This document shows, in pieces, positions 28,496-39,092 of a DNA stretch of 64,000 bases; positions within the stretch are counted from its first letter, which is position 1; the number at the start of each line of letters is the position of its first letter. This stretch comes from Methanomassiliicoccales archaeon. GTDB lineage: Archaea > Thermoplasmatota > Thermoplasmata > RBG-16-68-12 > SOIM01. The position numbers were made by a program, and so were the translations under genes. Below the pieces are notes generated by a model. The model saw only the letters and a program-made list of their open reading frames with translations. It had not been told where the DNA came from and made no database searches. The stretch lies in NCBI GenBank assembly GCA_004377185.1, contig SOIM01000020.1, forward strand, positions 94,931 to 158,930, read 5' to 3'.

Positions 28496-28612
28496 CGTTG
28501 CGTGAATTTTGTGGTTCTATTTAAGCGAATCTATCATTTTCTCCACGAATCAGGCATCCAGAAGCCAGTTCGAAAGATAGTTATATCCCTTCTTTTCTCA
28601 GCGTGAACAACC

Positions 28613-29479
28613 ATGGAAACGCCAGAAGCACATCCAAAGGCCTCAATCGTAATCCTCACGAAGAATGGGTCAGAAACGATAAGAAGATGTCTAGAATCGC
28701 TTTTCGATCAGGAGACTGGATTCGAGTTTGAGGTCATAGCAATAGACTCGGGGTCAACTGACGGAACACTGAACATTCTGGCGGAGTACCCAGTCAAGAT
28801 AGAGAAGATACCTCCGGGCGATTTCAACTTCGGAGCCACTAAGAACCTTGGTTTTTCGGTGTCCGAGGGTGAGTTTGTGGTTTTTCTGTCGCAGGACGCA
28901 ACCCCTGTGGGCAATGACTGGCTCCAAAGAATGACCACCCCCTTCGAGGATCCAGGAGTCATGATGGTACAAGGCCTTGAGATGTCCGGAAAACAGGGAT
29001 TCTACTGGTGGAGGGAGGGACTCTTCTGGTACACATCTGAAATACGAAGGTGGATGGAAAGATACGACAATATAGGTCTCTCCTGTGTCACGCTTGCGGT
29101 GAGAAGAAAGGCTTGGGAGGAAGTCAAGTTCGATACTGTCCCATTTGGGGAGGACAAGCTCTTCCAGAAGAAAGCTGTTGAGGCTGGATTGAGAATTGTC
29201 TTGGCAAAGGATGCCTTTGTGGAACATACGCACAGTTTCACCTGCAGATCGCTGAGAAACAGGCTCACGAACGAAGGTCTGGGTGCGAGAATGTCCGGCG
29301 AGAGCTACTCTCTCCGAGACATGTTTGGAGACATTTTGAAGAAACAGCCCTACCGAAACCTCGTCCGAGGCTTGAGAGGAGGGGAAATCAAGAGCATCGC
29401 GGAATTCTTTTATCCTCTTACAAGGCCCTATTACATCTACAAAGGAATGCGTTTTGCCCGAGAGTTCCAGAGAGATTGA
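28613..29479 (+). CDS. Family 2 glycosyltransferase
   Basis: SIVILTKNGSETIRRCLESLFDQ...EVIAIDSGSTDGTLNIL. Confidence 0.88.
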   Translation: METPEAHPKASIVILTKNGSETIRRCLESLFDQETGFEFEVIAIDSGSTDGTLNILAEYPVKIEKIPPGDFNFGATKNLGFSVSEGEFVVFLSQDATPVGNDWLQRMTTPFEDPGVMMVQGLEMSGKQGFYWWREGLFWYTSEIRRWMERYDNIGLSCVTLAVRRKAWEEVKFDTVPFGEDKLFQKKAVEAGLRIVLAKDAFVEHTHSFTCRSLRNRLTNEGLGARMSGESYSLRDMFGDILKKQPYRNLVRGLRGGEIKSIAEFFYPLTRPYYIYKGMRFAREFQRD

Positions 29480-29482
29480 AAC

Positions 29483-30343
29483 TTACTGAGCAAGGACGTA
29501 TCCCAGATAACCTCTCAGCGCTCCAATGAACCCAATGAAGTAGAGATAGCCCATATCGGCGTCCCCTCTAAGCAGGTTGTTTCTGGAGTTTCTCAGATGA
29601 CTCCTCAGCACCTCCTTGAAGAAGTAAGTCCTAACATCCTTGGATGAGCGGTTCTTGGCGAAAAAGGCTCCCAGACCAATCCTGTAGCCAGACATCATTC
29701 TCTTGAGCTGATCATATGTGTCAAGCGGTTCGTGGTGAACAATGGCATTGGGCGTGTATACGACATGATAGCCAGCTTCGATCATTCGGTGGAAAACATC
29801 CATATCCTCCGCCCCCCGAAACCGTGTTCCTGGACCTAGGTTCTCGTCAAAAAGGCCGATTTTGACTACGGCTTCCTTGCGAAGACATATGTTATTGCCC
29901 GCTCCCATCAGCCAGGGGGGAGTGAACCCATCGCCCTTACCGAAGACCTTCCTCTTCGCCTCCCACCTGGTCGAGGCGTACCAGAGTCCCTCTCTTGTAG
30001 GAAGCGAACCTCCGGTCACGCACCCCACTCTCTCATCCTCAAACTCGGAGGTCAGGTTCTCAACCCAGTCCGGATCACATACACAGTCATCATCAGTCAA
30101 GGCAATCTTATCATGGACAGATTCCCGTATGCCGACGTTCTTGGCCAGCGATACTCCCTTCTCCTTCTCAACTATGACCCTGCACTTGTCAGCAACCTCT
30201 GCGGGCAGACCACTGACACTTGAGACGCAGATCACTTCTAGGTCTCGGTAAGTCTGCCTAGAGAGTGAATCAATGCACTTCCTGAGAAGGTCCGGTTTCC
30301 TTCCGTCCGTACATACGACAGCAGAACAACCCATCCGATTCAC
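29483..30343 (-). CDS. Family 2 glycosyltransferase
   Basis: SAVVCTDGRKPDLLRKCIDSLSRQTYRDLEVICV...IALTDDDCVCDPDWVE. Confidence 0.87.
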   Translation of the reverse strand: MNRMGCSAVVCTDGRKPDLLRKCIDSLSRQTYRDLEVICVSSVSGLPAEVADKCRVIVEKEKGVSLAKNVGIRESVHDKIALTDDDCVCDPDWVENLTSEFEDERVGCVTGGSLPTREGLWYASTRWEAKRKVFGKGDGFTPPWLMGAGNNICLRKEAVVKIGLFDENLGPGTRFRGAEDMDVFHRMIEAGYHVVYTPNAIVHHEPLDTYDQLKRMMSGYRIGLGAFFAKNRSSKDVRTYFFKEVLRSHLRNSRNNLLRGDADMGYLYFIGFIGALRGYLGYVLAQ

Positions 30344-30381
30344 TCCTCCTGGGTGATTTTCATCTCCACCATGTTGATAAC

Positions 30382-31152
30382 CTAGCCAGCTAGAATCTGC
30401 AATATAGATTTTGCGAAGTGTCTTGGAAGACTCAACAGCGGTGGCGACCTTCTGAGGCCGAAGTAGGTCTCATCTGGTCTTCCCAAGCCGAAATCCACCA
30501 TGTTCGATTTCCATACGTTCACAAGGTCCAGCTTCTCATACTTGCGGAGCCTCATGGTGTCGAATTCCCTCCTCAGGAACCGGGTGAATTTCTCAAACCT
30601 GGCGTAGCGTGTGGAGAGATAATCGTAGCTGTCCTTCGCACTGTCCTCCTTCACATTGGTGCCCATCAGAAGGGGGTACCATTTCATCTTCCCAATTTTC
30701 CAGATCTTCATCCACATCTCGAAGTCCTCGCCCGTGTTGAAGTCGCCCCTTCCCCCGATTCCCTCCCATATCTCCCTCGGGAAAATGCCGAAGAGCTTTG
30801 CCTGGACGGCCAAGTCGGGATATTGCTCCAGATACATGTCGACAAATTCCCTGGCGATTAGGAAATAGAGAGTGTCCGTATCGACCACAATTATGAACTT
30901 GCCCGTGCTCTCCAGAAACGCCAGTTGACGGCCGCGTCCCATGGTGCACTTCTTGGAAAGGACCTTCATGTTCCTGTGGTTCTGAGCGAAATCCTGCAGG
31001 ATGTGGTAGCTGCGATCCTGGGATTTGTTGTCCACCACGATGTACTCGAAGTTGTCCTCGTCAAAGATGGCGTAGATGGACTCAAGGTGTTCCTTCAGGA
31101 CGTGGGCGCAGTTGTAGTTGGTCGTGCAAAAGCTCAACAGTGGCTCCGCCAT
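30382..31152 (-). CDS. Family 2 glycosyltransferase
   Basis: LLSFCTTNYNCAHVLKEHLESIYAIFDEDNFEYIVVDNKSQDRS...IIVVDTDTLY. Confidence 0.85.
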   Translation of the reverse strand: MAEPLLSFCTTNYNCAHVLKEHLESIYAIFDEDNFEYIVVDNKSQDRSYHILQDFAQNHRNMKVLSKKCTMGRGRQLAFLESTGKFIIVVDTDTLYFLIAREFVDMYLEQYPDLAVQAKLFGIFPREIWEGIGGRGDFNTGEDFEMWMKIWKIGKMKWYPLLMGTNVKEDSAKDSYDYLSTRYARFEKFTRFLRREFDTMRLRKYEKLDLVNVWKSNMVDFGLGRPDETYFGLRRSPPLLSLPRHFAKSILQILAG

Positions 31153-31297
31153 ATCTTGTCGCCTGTCTGAGGTTAGAAAAGGGCTGGTATTTAACTTTTG
31201 AGAGAGAGGAATCAGGTTCTAGGAATCCATTATTCCCAATATCGAGTCAGATACCCACAATTCATTTATATCTCGGACATTCTCGGATGCTTGGACC

Positions 31298-32245
31298 TTG
31301 CTGGTCACCGGGGAATCCAGATTGAAGATAACTTTCAACCCCCACATTGTCGGCTACGGCCACCGGGTCAGGTGCAATCTCATCGGCAAGGAGATTCAGA
31401 GATTGAAGCCCAAGGCTAAGATCGTTTTCCTTGACCGGAAGGATGACTCCCTCTACAACGAGGACTGGACGCCCTTCAAGAGGGTTCATGGTGGCTTTCG
31501 AAGAACCCTGTCGCTTTTCACCTCTTCCTGTTTGGTTGAGGACTGTACTATGATCGAGGATTGGAGGCGGAAGTGGTTCTCTAGAATGGGCAAGATCGTC
31601 ACAATACTCAATCCAACCCTTGACTCCGACTTCCCGAATCACAAGCATAACTTGGAACACAACGAGCTAATCATATTATGTTATCCCGAGGATTTCTTCC
31701 CGTTCCCAGATGTGCTTGAGGATTTCAGAGAAAAGGTCGCTTGGTTCGGACCTGTTCTCAATCTTCCCAGCCAGGATTTCAAGCGCAGAATCGGCGGTGG
31801 AATAAGGGTGAACATCTTGCTCAGCCGTGGCAGGGAACAGGTGGTCCCCTTGGTCCAAAAGCTTTCGAAGGATCTGGGCTTTCAGATCATGCAGACCAAG
31901 TTCAAGTCCGACCGAGAGCATTTTTCCGCTCTTTCCGAGACTACGATCGCCATCACCCAGGGAACTACGGCGGTGTTCGAGTGCAGTCAGCTGGGCATAC
32001 CTCAGCTTTGTCTTCCCCTAAACGAGGAACAGCTGGTGGTTGCGAGGAGATTCGAGGAAGTTGGGGCGTTGGCACTCCTTCCAATGGTGGATGTCACTGA
32101 AGGAAGTCTCAGGCAAGCTCTGGGCAATCTGGTGTCAGATGAAGGTTTGAGAGGAGAGATGGTGAGGAAGGGAAAGGAGTTCTCCAGTCCTCCCGGGACA
32201 AAGGATATTGCCCGCGCCATAGTTGAGATAATCACACGAAAATGA
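31298..32245 (+). CDS. GT-B fold glycosyltransferase, MurG/PseG-like
   Basis: NPHIVGYGHRVRCNLIGKEI; C-terminal SETTIAITQGTTAVFECSQLGIPQLCLPLNEEQLVVARRFEEVGAL. Confidence 0.65.
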   Translation: MLVTGESRLKITFNPHIVGYGHRVRCNLIGKEIQRLKPKAKIVFLDRKDDSLYNEDWTPFKRVHGGFRRTLSLFTSSCLVEDCTMIEDWRRKWFSRMGKIVTILNPTLDSDFPNHKHNLEHNELIILCYPEDFFPFPDVLEDFREKVAWFGPVLNLPSQDFKRRIGGGIRVNILLSRGREQVVPLVQKLSKDLGFQIMQTKFKSDREHFSALSETTIAITQGTTAVFECSQLGIPQLCLPLNEEQLVVARRFEEVGALALLPMVDVTEGSLRQALGNLVSDEGLRGEMVRKGKEFSSPPGTKDIARAIVEIITRK

Positions 32246-32262
32246 AAATGCTGGGGCGCCCA

Positions 32263-33282
32263 CTAGGACAGGACTTCATTGATGACTTGTAATAGCTTCT
32301 TCTCCCTGATTTCGATACTGAAGTTCTCCTGAATCCTTTTCCTGCATTTCTCCCCGTTCGTTGCATCCAATGCTTTCCCAATTGCTTCCACGGTTCCGTC
32401 CACATCGCCATAGTCCGCGAAGTACCCAGTGTCCCCGGCAACCTCAGGAAGAGCGAACCTGTTGGTGACCACCGGAACACAGCCGCAAGACATTGCCTCC
32501 GCCAGGGCCACTCCGAAGGACTCATGGTAGGACAGCTGTCCGTACACTTTCGCTTCTTGGTAGTAGGATAGCAGTTGCTCATCCGATATCTTGCCAGTGA
32601 TCCTAGCGTTTTCTGGCGCCATCTCCTTCAGTTTCCTGTCCCACTCTTCTGAGTTCTTGCCTACAATTACGAATTCAACGTCAGGCATTTCGGCTGCTGT
32701 TCTCAGATAGGTCTCTATGCCCTTCTTCTTGTATCTGACTTCATTGTTGATTGCTGCCACAGTGATAACAAGGTCCCTTTTCTCACCCTCTGGATGATAT
32801 TCCTCGGTATCCACTCCGTTGTAGACCACGTCCACATCCCGATCCACCCACTGCAAGACCTCCTTCTTGGTGGACTCCGACACTGCCAGAACCCTATCTG
32901 CCTCGCTTAAGGCATACTTGGTCCTTTTGATTCGTTTTGGACTTTCCATTGCTCCATAACCGATCTCGGGGAGGTATATGACGTCCCATCCACCAGCGTT
33001 CACTATCGACTTCTTCTGAAAGGTCTTGGAGAACATCACGGATGAAGTGGCGTAGCCTAGTACGAACCAGGAGAAGTTCACGTCCGTTCGTGCAATAGTG
33101 GCTGAAAGCCTGGGTAGCGATTTCTTGCCGTGATACTCAAATTGAAATGTGTCAAAATGCTTCTTGAATATCTCAAGGTCCCTCGTTACGAATGGCAGTG
33201 GATTGTCGTAGCTGAGCAGTATTTTCGCCCTCTGTGTCTTTTTCTCCCTTTTCCGTCCAGCAGAACTCATATGAACCCTCAC
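32263..33282 (-). CDS. Family 4 glycosyltransferase
   Basis: VDVVYNGVDTEEYHPEG...SYHESFGVALAEAMSCGCVPVVTN. Confidence 0.88.
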   Translation of the reverse strand: MRVHMSSAGRKREKKTQRAKILLSYDNPLPFVTRDLEIFKKHFDTFQFEYHGKKSLPRLSATIARTDVNFSWFVLGYATSSVMFSKTFQKKSIVNAGGWDVIYLPEIGYGAMESPKRIKRTKYALSEADRVLAVSESTKKEVLQWVDRDVDVVYNGVDTEEYHPEGEKRDLVITVAAINNEVRYKKKGIETYLRTAAEMPDVEFVIVGKNSEEWDRKLKEMAPENARITGKISDEQLLSYYQEAKVYGQLSYHESFGVALAEAMSCGCVPVVTNRFALPEVAGDTGYFADYGDVDGTVEAIGKALDATNGEKCRKRIQENFSIEIREKKLLQVINEVLS

Positions 33283-34532
33283 TATCGTGCGACACCTTCC
33301 AGAATCTCAGTAGTTCTCTTAGCTACCGAAATCCAGCTATGCTCTTTCTCGGCAAGAGATCTCCCCCTCTTACCCATCTCCTTTGCTTTCTGACTGTTCC
33401 CAAGCAATTCTTCCAAGGCGGTTTCCAATTCCTTTGGACTGTCTGGCTCAACAACAAGACCAACATCTTTCTCTTCTATCTCTTCCTCTATGCCACAGAC
33501 GGAAGTGGTCACGAACGGCATTCCACATGCCATGTATTCATACAGCTTGATGGCGGAGAAGCCATACTTCACGTTTCTCAATATGGCATTGAACGGAGCC
33601 ACGCAAATCTCTGCAGAATTGATGTGGTATGGGACTTCTTCGTAGGGGACATACCCACAGAACTGAACAGCGTTCTGGATACCAAGCTCTTTCGATTTCA
33701 CTTTCAAGTCGTTCATGAGTTCTCCATCACCGACGACAAGTAGACGCACATTCTCCACTTCGGATCTGAGGTTGTTAAGGACTGGAATTAGGTCTTCAAC
33801 ACCTTGCCACGGGGCCAGGCTTCCGGAGAAACAGAGATAGCGCATTTTCTCGTCCAAACCCAACCTCTTCATGCATGTGCTTCTATCCATAGGTCTGAAC
33901 AGATCCGTATTCGCACCGTTGTGTACCACATGAATCTTCGAAGGATTGACATCGTATTCTTCCACCAGACCAGCTCCGATACCACTGGAGACCGCGACAA
34001 TGCCATCCGCAGACCTGAGGAAGTACCGCCGGATTCTTCTCTTGATCTTGTCCAGTCCGAGCACGCCCTTCTCTTCCTTGCCCAGAATCTTCAGTTCCTC
34101 CTCTATCATGGCATTGATCTCAACGACTGATGGAACGGAAAGCATCTTGCTCAGGGTTCCACTGATCTTGGGTGAGAATCTCCTTTCGTATATGACATCC
34201 GGCTTGAATTCCCTTGCCAGCTGGGAGCAGAATCTCAAGGTTGGAAGGTTACCGCTCTTCTGCGGTATGTGGACAGACACACCCATTCCCCCAAAAAGAG
34301 TGGATACATCTCTCAACGATTCTTCTGGAGCATAACTCACCAGGGCAACCTCGTTCCCGATTCTGGATAGGGACGTGACAAGCTCCCGGGTGTGAGTAGA
34401 GTCTCCAGTCCTGCTACTCAGGTCAACATCCAGAGCCAGAAAGAGTATTCGCACGGAGCGAGAATTGATTGGGTAGTTAATAATTTCTCCGTTCCTGCTC
34501 CTTTCCAAGCCAAAACCATTAGACCTTATCAC
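33282..34532 (-). CDS. Family 4 glycosyltransferase
   Basis: IHVVHNGANTDLFRPMD...LLVVGDGELMNDLK...KLYEYMACGMPFVTT. Adjacent to the next GT4 with 1-nt overlap. Confidence 0.9.
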   Translation of the reverse strand: MIRSNGFGLERSRNGEIINYPINSRSVRILFLALDVDLSSRTGDSTHTRELVTSLSRIGNEVALVSYAPEESLRDVSTLFGGMGVSVHIPQKSGNLPTLRFCSQLAREFKPDVIYERRFSPKISGTLSKMLSVPSVVEINAMIEEELKILGKEEKGVLGLDKIKRRIRRYFLRSADGIVAVSSGIGAGLVEEYDVNPSKIHVVHNGANTDLFRPMDRSTCMKRLGLDEKMRYLCFSGSLAPWQGVEDLIPVLNNLRSEVENVRLLVVGDGELMNDLKVKSKELGIQNAVQFCGYVPYEEVPYHINSAEICVAPFNAILRNVKYGFSAIKLYEYMACGMPFVTTSVCGIEEEIEEKDVGLVVEPDSPKELETALEELLGNSQKAKEMGKRGRSLAEKEHSWISVAKRTTEILEGVAR

Positions 34533-34620
34533 TGACGCGGATAGTCTGGCATCGTTTTTGGACAGAATGTCAGCGTGACATTTATTATGTAGGCGTAATT
34601 GCTACTGAAGACAAGAGGGT

Positions 34621-35541
34621 ATGGTGGCTATGAAGACTACCGGACTCTATGGTGCAATCCTTCGGCGGGTACTCAAGTTGTCCTTTCGGTTTTGGCAAAG
34701 ACTGGGTTTCCACATCACTCCCAATCATTTCTACCAGCCCATCCCAGACACGAGAACATTGAAGGATGATTTGTGGCAAAAGGAGTCCGAGCTTGTTGGA
34801 ATTGACATCAACGAGAAGGGCCAAATCGAACTCCTCTCCCTTTTCTCTTCCAGATTCAAAGAGGAATACGATAGATTCCCGAGGAGCAAGACTTCGGTAC
34901 CCTACCAGTACTATGTGAACAACGGTCTTTTCGACTCCGTGGACGGCGAGATTCTTCACTGCATGATCCGCCATTTCAGACCGAACAGGATTTTTGAGAT
35001 TGGGTCAGGTTATTCAACCTATCTATCCGCCCAAGCAGTTCTAAGAAATGAAGAAGATGATGGACATAAGTGCAAGCTGATCGCCTTTGAGCCATACCCG
35101 AACGACGTCTTGAAAGCTGGCTTCCCCGGCCTGCACCAGCTTGCAACTGCCAACATCCAGGACATCCCGTTGCAGAGGTTCGGTGAGCTAGAGGAGAACG
35201 ACATACTCTTCATTGACTCCAGCCACGTTCTGAGAATTGGAGGTGACGTCCAGTACGAATACCTAGAAATACTCCCGAGATTGAACAAGGGAGTCATCGT
35301 TCACGTTCATGACATATTCCTTCCGGCGGAGTATCCCAAGGATTGGGTCTTGGAGGATTGCAGATTCTGGACTGAGCAGTACTTGCTTCAGGCATTCTTG
35401 ACTTTCAATGACAGCTTCGAAGTTCTTTGGGCTGGAAACTACATGCGGTCAAAGCATCCTGCCAAGCTAGAAGCCGCCTTCAGTTCATACAGAAGTGAGG
35501 AAAGGTGGCCAGGAAGCTTTTGGATAAGGAAAAGAAGATGA
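34621..35541 (+). CDS. Class I SAM methyltransferase
   Basis: RPNRIFEIGSGYSTYLSAQAV...DILFIDSSHVLRIGGDVQYEYLEILPRLNKGVIVHVHDIFLP. Confidence 0.75.
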   Translation: MVAMKTTGLYGAILRRVLKLSFRFWQRLGFHITPNHFYQPIPDTRTLKDDLWQKESELVGIDINEKGQIELLSLFSSRFKEEYDRFPRSKTSVPYQYYVNNGLFDSVDGEILHCMIRHFRPNRIFEIGSGYSTYLSAQAVLRNEEDDGHKCKLIAFEPYPNDVLKAGFPGLHQLATANIQDIPLQRFGELEENDILFIDSSHVLRIGGDVQYEYLEILPRLNKGVIVHVHDIFLPAEYPKDWVLEDCRFWTEQYLLQAFLTFNDSFEVLWAGNYMRSKHPAKLEAAFSSYRSEERWPGSFWIRKRR

Positions 35542-36602
35542 AAGAAGAGACTACAACACCAAAGGTCGTAATCATTATCCTGAATTGGAACGGTTGGAAA
35601 GATACTGTCGAGTGCTTGGAATCGCTCTTTCGGGTTGCCTATCCCAACTACGACGTTGTCGTGGTGGATAATGGCTCGTCAGATGAGTCCGTCAACAAGA
35701 TCAAGGCCTACTGCAGAGGGGAGTTGCAGGTCAACTCCAAGTTCTTCAGGTTCGATTCAAGCAACAAACCGATTCGTGTTTTCGAATGCAAAAGGGAACA
35801 TACTGAGAAAGAGGCGAACTTCGTAGAAGAGAAAGACTCCGAGCTGGCATCCCGCAGAAAGCTGAGGTTGGTTCTGAACGAAAAGAATTTCGGATTCGCA
35901 GAGGGAAACAACATCGGAATAAGGTTTGCTCTAGGGTCTTTGAACCCTGACTATGTCCTGCTCCTGAACAACGACACGGTTGTGGATGAGAGCTTCTTGT
36001 CCGAGCTCGTAAGTGTTGCAGAGAGTGACGAGGGTATTGGGTTCGCGGGGCCCACCCTTTATTACTACGATTTCGACGGCAGGACGGACGTGATCAACTT
36101 CGCTGGCGGCAGACTCAATATGCTTACCGGTCGCTCGTCCCATATGGGCGCAAATGAGGTTGACGAAGGGCAGTATGACGAACCAAGAGAGGTTAACTTC
36201 GTAGAAGGGTCGTGCCTTTTGACAAGAAAATCAACACTGGACAGAATAGGACTTCTCGATTCGAGCTACTTCGCTTACTGGGAGGAGAACGATCTTTGCA
36301 TGAGAGGGCTCAAGGCTGGATACAAATGTGTGCATGTACCTACCGCCAAAATCTGGCACAAAGTTTCCTCAGCGGTCACTAGTACAACAAAGGCCTATTA
36401 CTTGACAAGAAACAAGTTCTGGTTCATGAGGAGATATGCCACCAAGTCACAATTTCTTTCTTTTCTGTCCTACTTCTTTGGCTACGAAGCCTGGTATAGA
36501 GGCGGGGCCTATCTTCTGTTTCATCGGGATAAGGGTGCGTTCGGTTCTTTTCTCAGAGGAATCATCGACGGGGCAGGAGGATCTCCCGAACTCACTCCTT
36601 GA
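35538..36602 (+). CDS. Family 2 glycosyltransferase (rhamnosyltransferase-like)
   Basis: VVIIILNWNGWKDTVECLESLFRVAYPNYDVVVVDNGSSDESVNKI...YVLLLNNDTVVDESFL. Confidence 0.88.
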   Translation: MKEETTTPKVVIIILNWNGWKDTVECLESLFRVAYPNYDVVVVDNGSSDESVNKIKAYCRGELQVNSKFFRFDSSNKPIRVFECKREHTEKEANFVEEKDSELASRRKLRLVLNEKNFGFAEGNNIGIRFALGSLNPDYVLLLNNDTVVDESFLSELVSVAESDEGIGFAGPTLYYYDFDGRTDVINFAGGRLNMLTGRSSHMGANEVDEGQYDEPREVNFVEGSCLLTRKSTLDRIGLLDSSYFAYWEENDLCMRGLKAGYKCVHVPTAKIWHKVSSAVTSTTKAYYLTRNKFWFMRRYATKSQFLSFLSYFFGYEAWYRGGAYLLFHRDKGAFGSFLRGIIDGAGGSPELTP

Positions 36603-39090
36603 TCTTGTCCACAATAATCCTCGTAGTCTCTCTTGATTCGTCCACCAATCGAGGGACTTCGTTTCTTAGTTGTTCCTTCACTTTCGCGTAGTTATTCTCA
36701 ATATACGTGAATTTGTCAATGATCGCTTGTGCGCTTATGTCCTTCACATTTATCATAAGGTCCTTGAGGCCCAGTCTCTCCATGAATCCTTCAATTTTGT
36801 GTTCATAGCTTATTGATATGAACGGTGTGTACCCTTTTGCCGCAAATATGCTAGGATGATATCTCATGCTTATCACGCAGTACAACTTGGAGAACAAGGC
36901 CTGTTGCGCGTAGGAATCAACGTGGGGCGGCAGAAGGAGGATCTTTTCCGTGTCGAGACTCTGGATGCCTCTCAGCAATGAATAGTCATCTTGCTCACCA
37001 AACAGTTGAGGCACCAAGAGTGGTGTGTATCCCCTATCAATCAAGTGCTCTATTACGGTCCGAATCGAGTCCAATATCCTCTGGCTCAACCCTTTCATTT
37101 CTCTGTAGACCGGATGCCAGCTCAGGGTCGTTGCAGTGATTCCTACCACTTTCTCCTTTGGGCTCTCGATCTTGGCCACTAGGTCGGAAATGTCTTCATA
37201 TCTCTCTAGGTAGTCGTCCTCTATCACATTCTGAAACGCAGAATCTATCGTCACTTTCGAATCAAAACCCAGCTGCTCCTTCAGGTACCTGGCAGAAAGA
37301 TCCTCCCTGAGTATTATGGCCTCTGCCTTCCTCAGCGCGGATTTTCTCAGAAAATTCCAGAACACTCCTGAGAACGGTCCCATCGAAGGGGCATAGAAAT
37401 ACAGTCGCTTGTTCTTGAATATCGTAGGCATTATCAGTCTGTACAAATACGAATAATCGGACAGCAAACCTCCGTACAAATCACCTATCATCGGTCCTCC
37501 GGGAGCATGGATTACAAAGTCTGCATCTTCAACCGCCTGAAGGAACTTCCTTCCTCGGCCAGTGACGGATATCTTCCCGAATGTGACTAGAGTCAGGAAC
37601 GTATCTATGTAGTCAACGAACGTCAAAGGATACATGCGCAAGACTTCCACATCGATATCGGAGAAATATACAGGTTCCTTGGACATCAACATGATCTTCA
37701 TCTTGCTATCTGGTAGCTCTGACCTGAGAGAGTCCACCATTGCCCTGACCGCGGCCTCGTCGCCTCGATTGCTCCAATGAGCATGAAGGATCAGTACATC
37801 TGAACGGAAGCCTCCTTCGTATCTAGCCCTGCTCAACAAGCTCAAATATATCGTGGAAAGAATCTTGATCATCAGTTTGGACTTGTTGGGCTTGCTCGGT
37901 TTCTTGGAGATTCTCCTCTGATGAAAGCGTATGAATCTTTCGAGAAGACGGGAATACGCGTTCTTCCCTTTCAGACCCCGATTCCTTTCCTTTTTCAGCC
38001 TCAACGGTCCGGGTTGAGATCCAATCGCAGCGTCTGGCCCCAATTCCTCAAATACATTCACACAGGCCTCATCTGCCATCCGTTTGGTGATTTCCTCTCC
38101 GCGTTTCGTTCTAACAATGACTGCAGATTTTCCAGCCTTCTCTCGTTTGATCTCTCCAGGATTCCAGAAATCAAAGGTGGATATGTCCGAGAACTCTGCG
38201 AAGTGGTCCTTACAGTTCCAGCATGCCTGATTGATGAAGACCCTTGACCAGTAGATTCTATTGAACAGCGAGGAAGGATAGGGGACTACCACTTTCTTCA
38301 GCTTTCCCTTCTTGTCAAATCCTTCTGCCTGGACCTCACCCGGCCATCCATTTCCTCGGTAGTACAGATTCTTGACCTCTTCAATCCCGTAGAACTTCAG
38401 AAGTTGTTTGGTAGCGTTGGCACTCGTTCCAGCTGAACAAGCAATGCCAATTATCGTGATATCCAGGTCCAGCTTCTCGGCTATCCTTCTCGCAGCGTAG
38501 CTCTGGCAGGGAGTTCCTACAAACAACAGTCTTGACCCCTTTTCAATCCCCTTCATTTTCGAAACGGTTGGCATGAGAACGTATCGAGAGGACACTTCTC
38601 TAGGGTTATTCATCACGAAGTCAGGCTTGGATACGGACACTACCTCGCCAAATGGTTCTCTGTGCAGGGACTTCACGATTATTGCCTGGTCGCACGCCTT
38701 CTTCTGCAGCAAGAAGCTTACCGCCGAATTGATGAATCCTCCTGAACTTGAATTCCTTCTCACACTGCCATCAGCCGAGGCAGCCAGGAAGATGCTTCTG
38801 AAATCCCCAATGTATTGGTTTTTCGAAGGATCGGTTCCTTCCCACAGTGCGGGACAGACTTCAACACATCTTCCGCAGTCCATGCACTCGTCCCTAATCA
38901 GTCGAAAATCATAGAACCCAGATTGACTGTTGTAGTCCATTCTCACCGCGCCGCTAGGACAGATTGCGAAACAGCCACCACATCTCGTACATCCTAGCTG
39001 GTTTATTACCTTCTCAACGTCGCTCACTATCACTCCTTGGTATCTGTACTCAACTCTCTCCTTCTGACCCTGATCTCCTGACTCCGCCAT
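36592..39090 (-). CDS. Fusion: 2x[4Fe-4S] ferredoxin/FrhB-like domain + polysaccharide pyruvyl transferase-like domain
   Basis: N-terminus CTRCGGCFAICP and CMDCGRCVEVCP, then an FrhB-like segment (LLFVGTPCQSYAARRIAEKL...). C-terminus SDVLILHAHWSNRGDEAAVRAMVDSL...MRYHPSIFAAKGYTPFISISYEHK. Confidence 0.85.
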   Translation of the reverse strand: MAESGDQGQKERVEYRYQGVIVSDVEKVINQLGCTRCGGCFAICPSGAVRMDYNSQSGFYDFRLIRDECMDCGRCVEVCPALWEGTDPSKNQYIGDFRSIFLAASADGSVRRNSSSGGFINSAVSFLLQKKACDQAIIVKSLHREPFGEVVSVSKPDFVMNNPREVSSRYVLMPTVSKMKGIEKGSRLLFVGTPCQSYAARRIAEKLDLDITIIGIACSAGTSANATKQLLKFYGIEEVKNLYYRGNGWPGEVQAEGFDKKGKLKKVVVPYPSSLFNRIYWSRVFINQACWNCKDHFAEFSDISTFDFWNPGEIKREKAGKSAVIVRTKRGEEITKRMADEACVNVFEELGPDAAIGSQPGPLRLKKERNRGLKGKNAYSRLLERFIRFHQRRISKKPSKPNKSKLMIKILSTIYLSLLSRARYEGGFRSDVLILHAHWSNRGDEAAVRAMVDSLRSELPDSKMKIMLMSKEPVYFSDIDVEVLRMYPLTFVDYIDTFLTLVTFGKISVTGRGRKFLQAVEDADFVIHAPGGPMIGDLYGGLLSDYSYLYRLIMPTIFKNKRLYFYAPSMGPFSGVFWNFLRKSALRKAEAIILREDLSARYLKEQLGFDSKVTIDSAFQNVIEDDYLERYEDISDLVAKIESPKEKVVGITATTLSWHPVYREMKGLSQRILDSIRTVIEHLIDRGYTPLLVPQLFGEQDDYSLLRGIQSLDTEKILLLPPHVDSYAQQALFSKLYCVISMRYHPSIFAAKGYTPFISISYEHKIEGFMERLGLKDLMINVKDISAQAIIDKFTYIENNYAKVKEQLRNEVPRLVDESRETTRIIVDKIKE

Positions 39091-39092
39091 TT

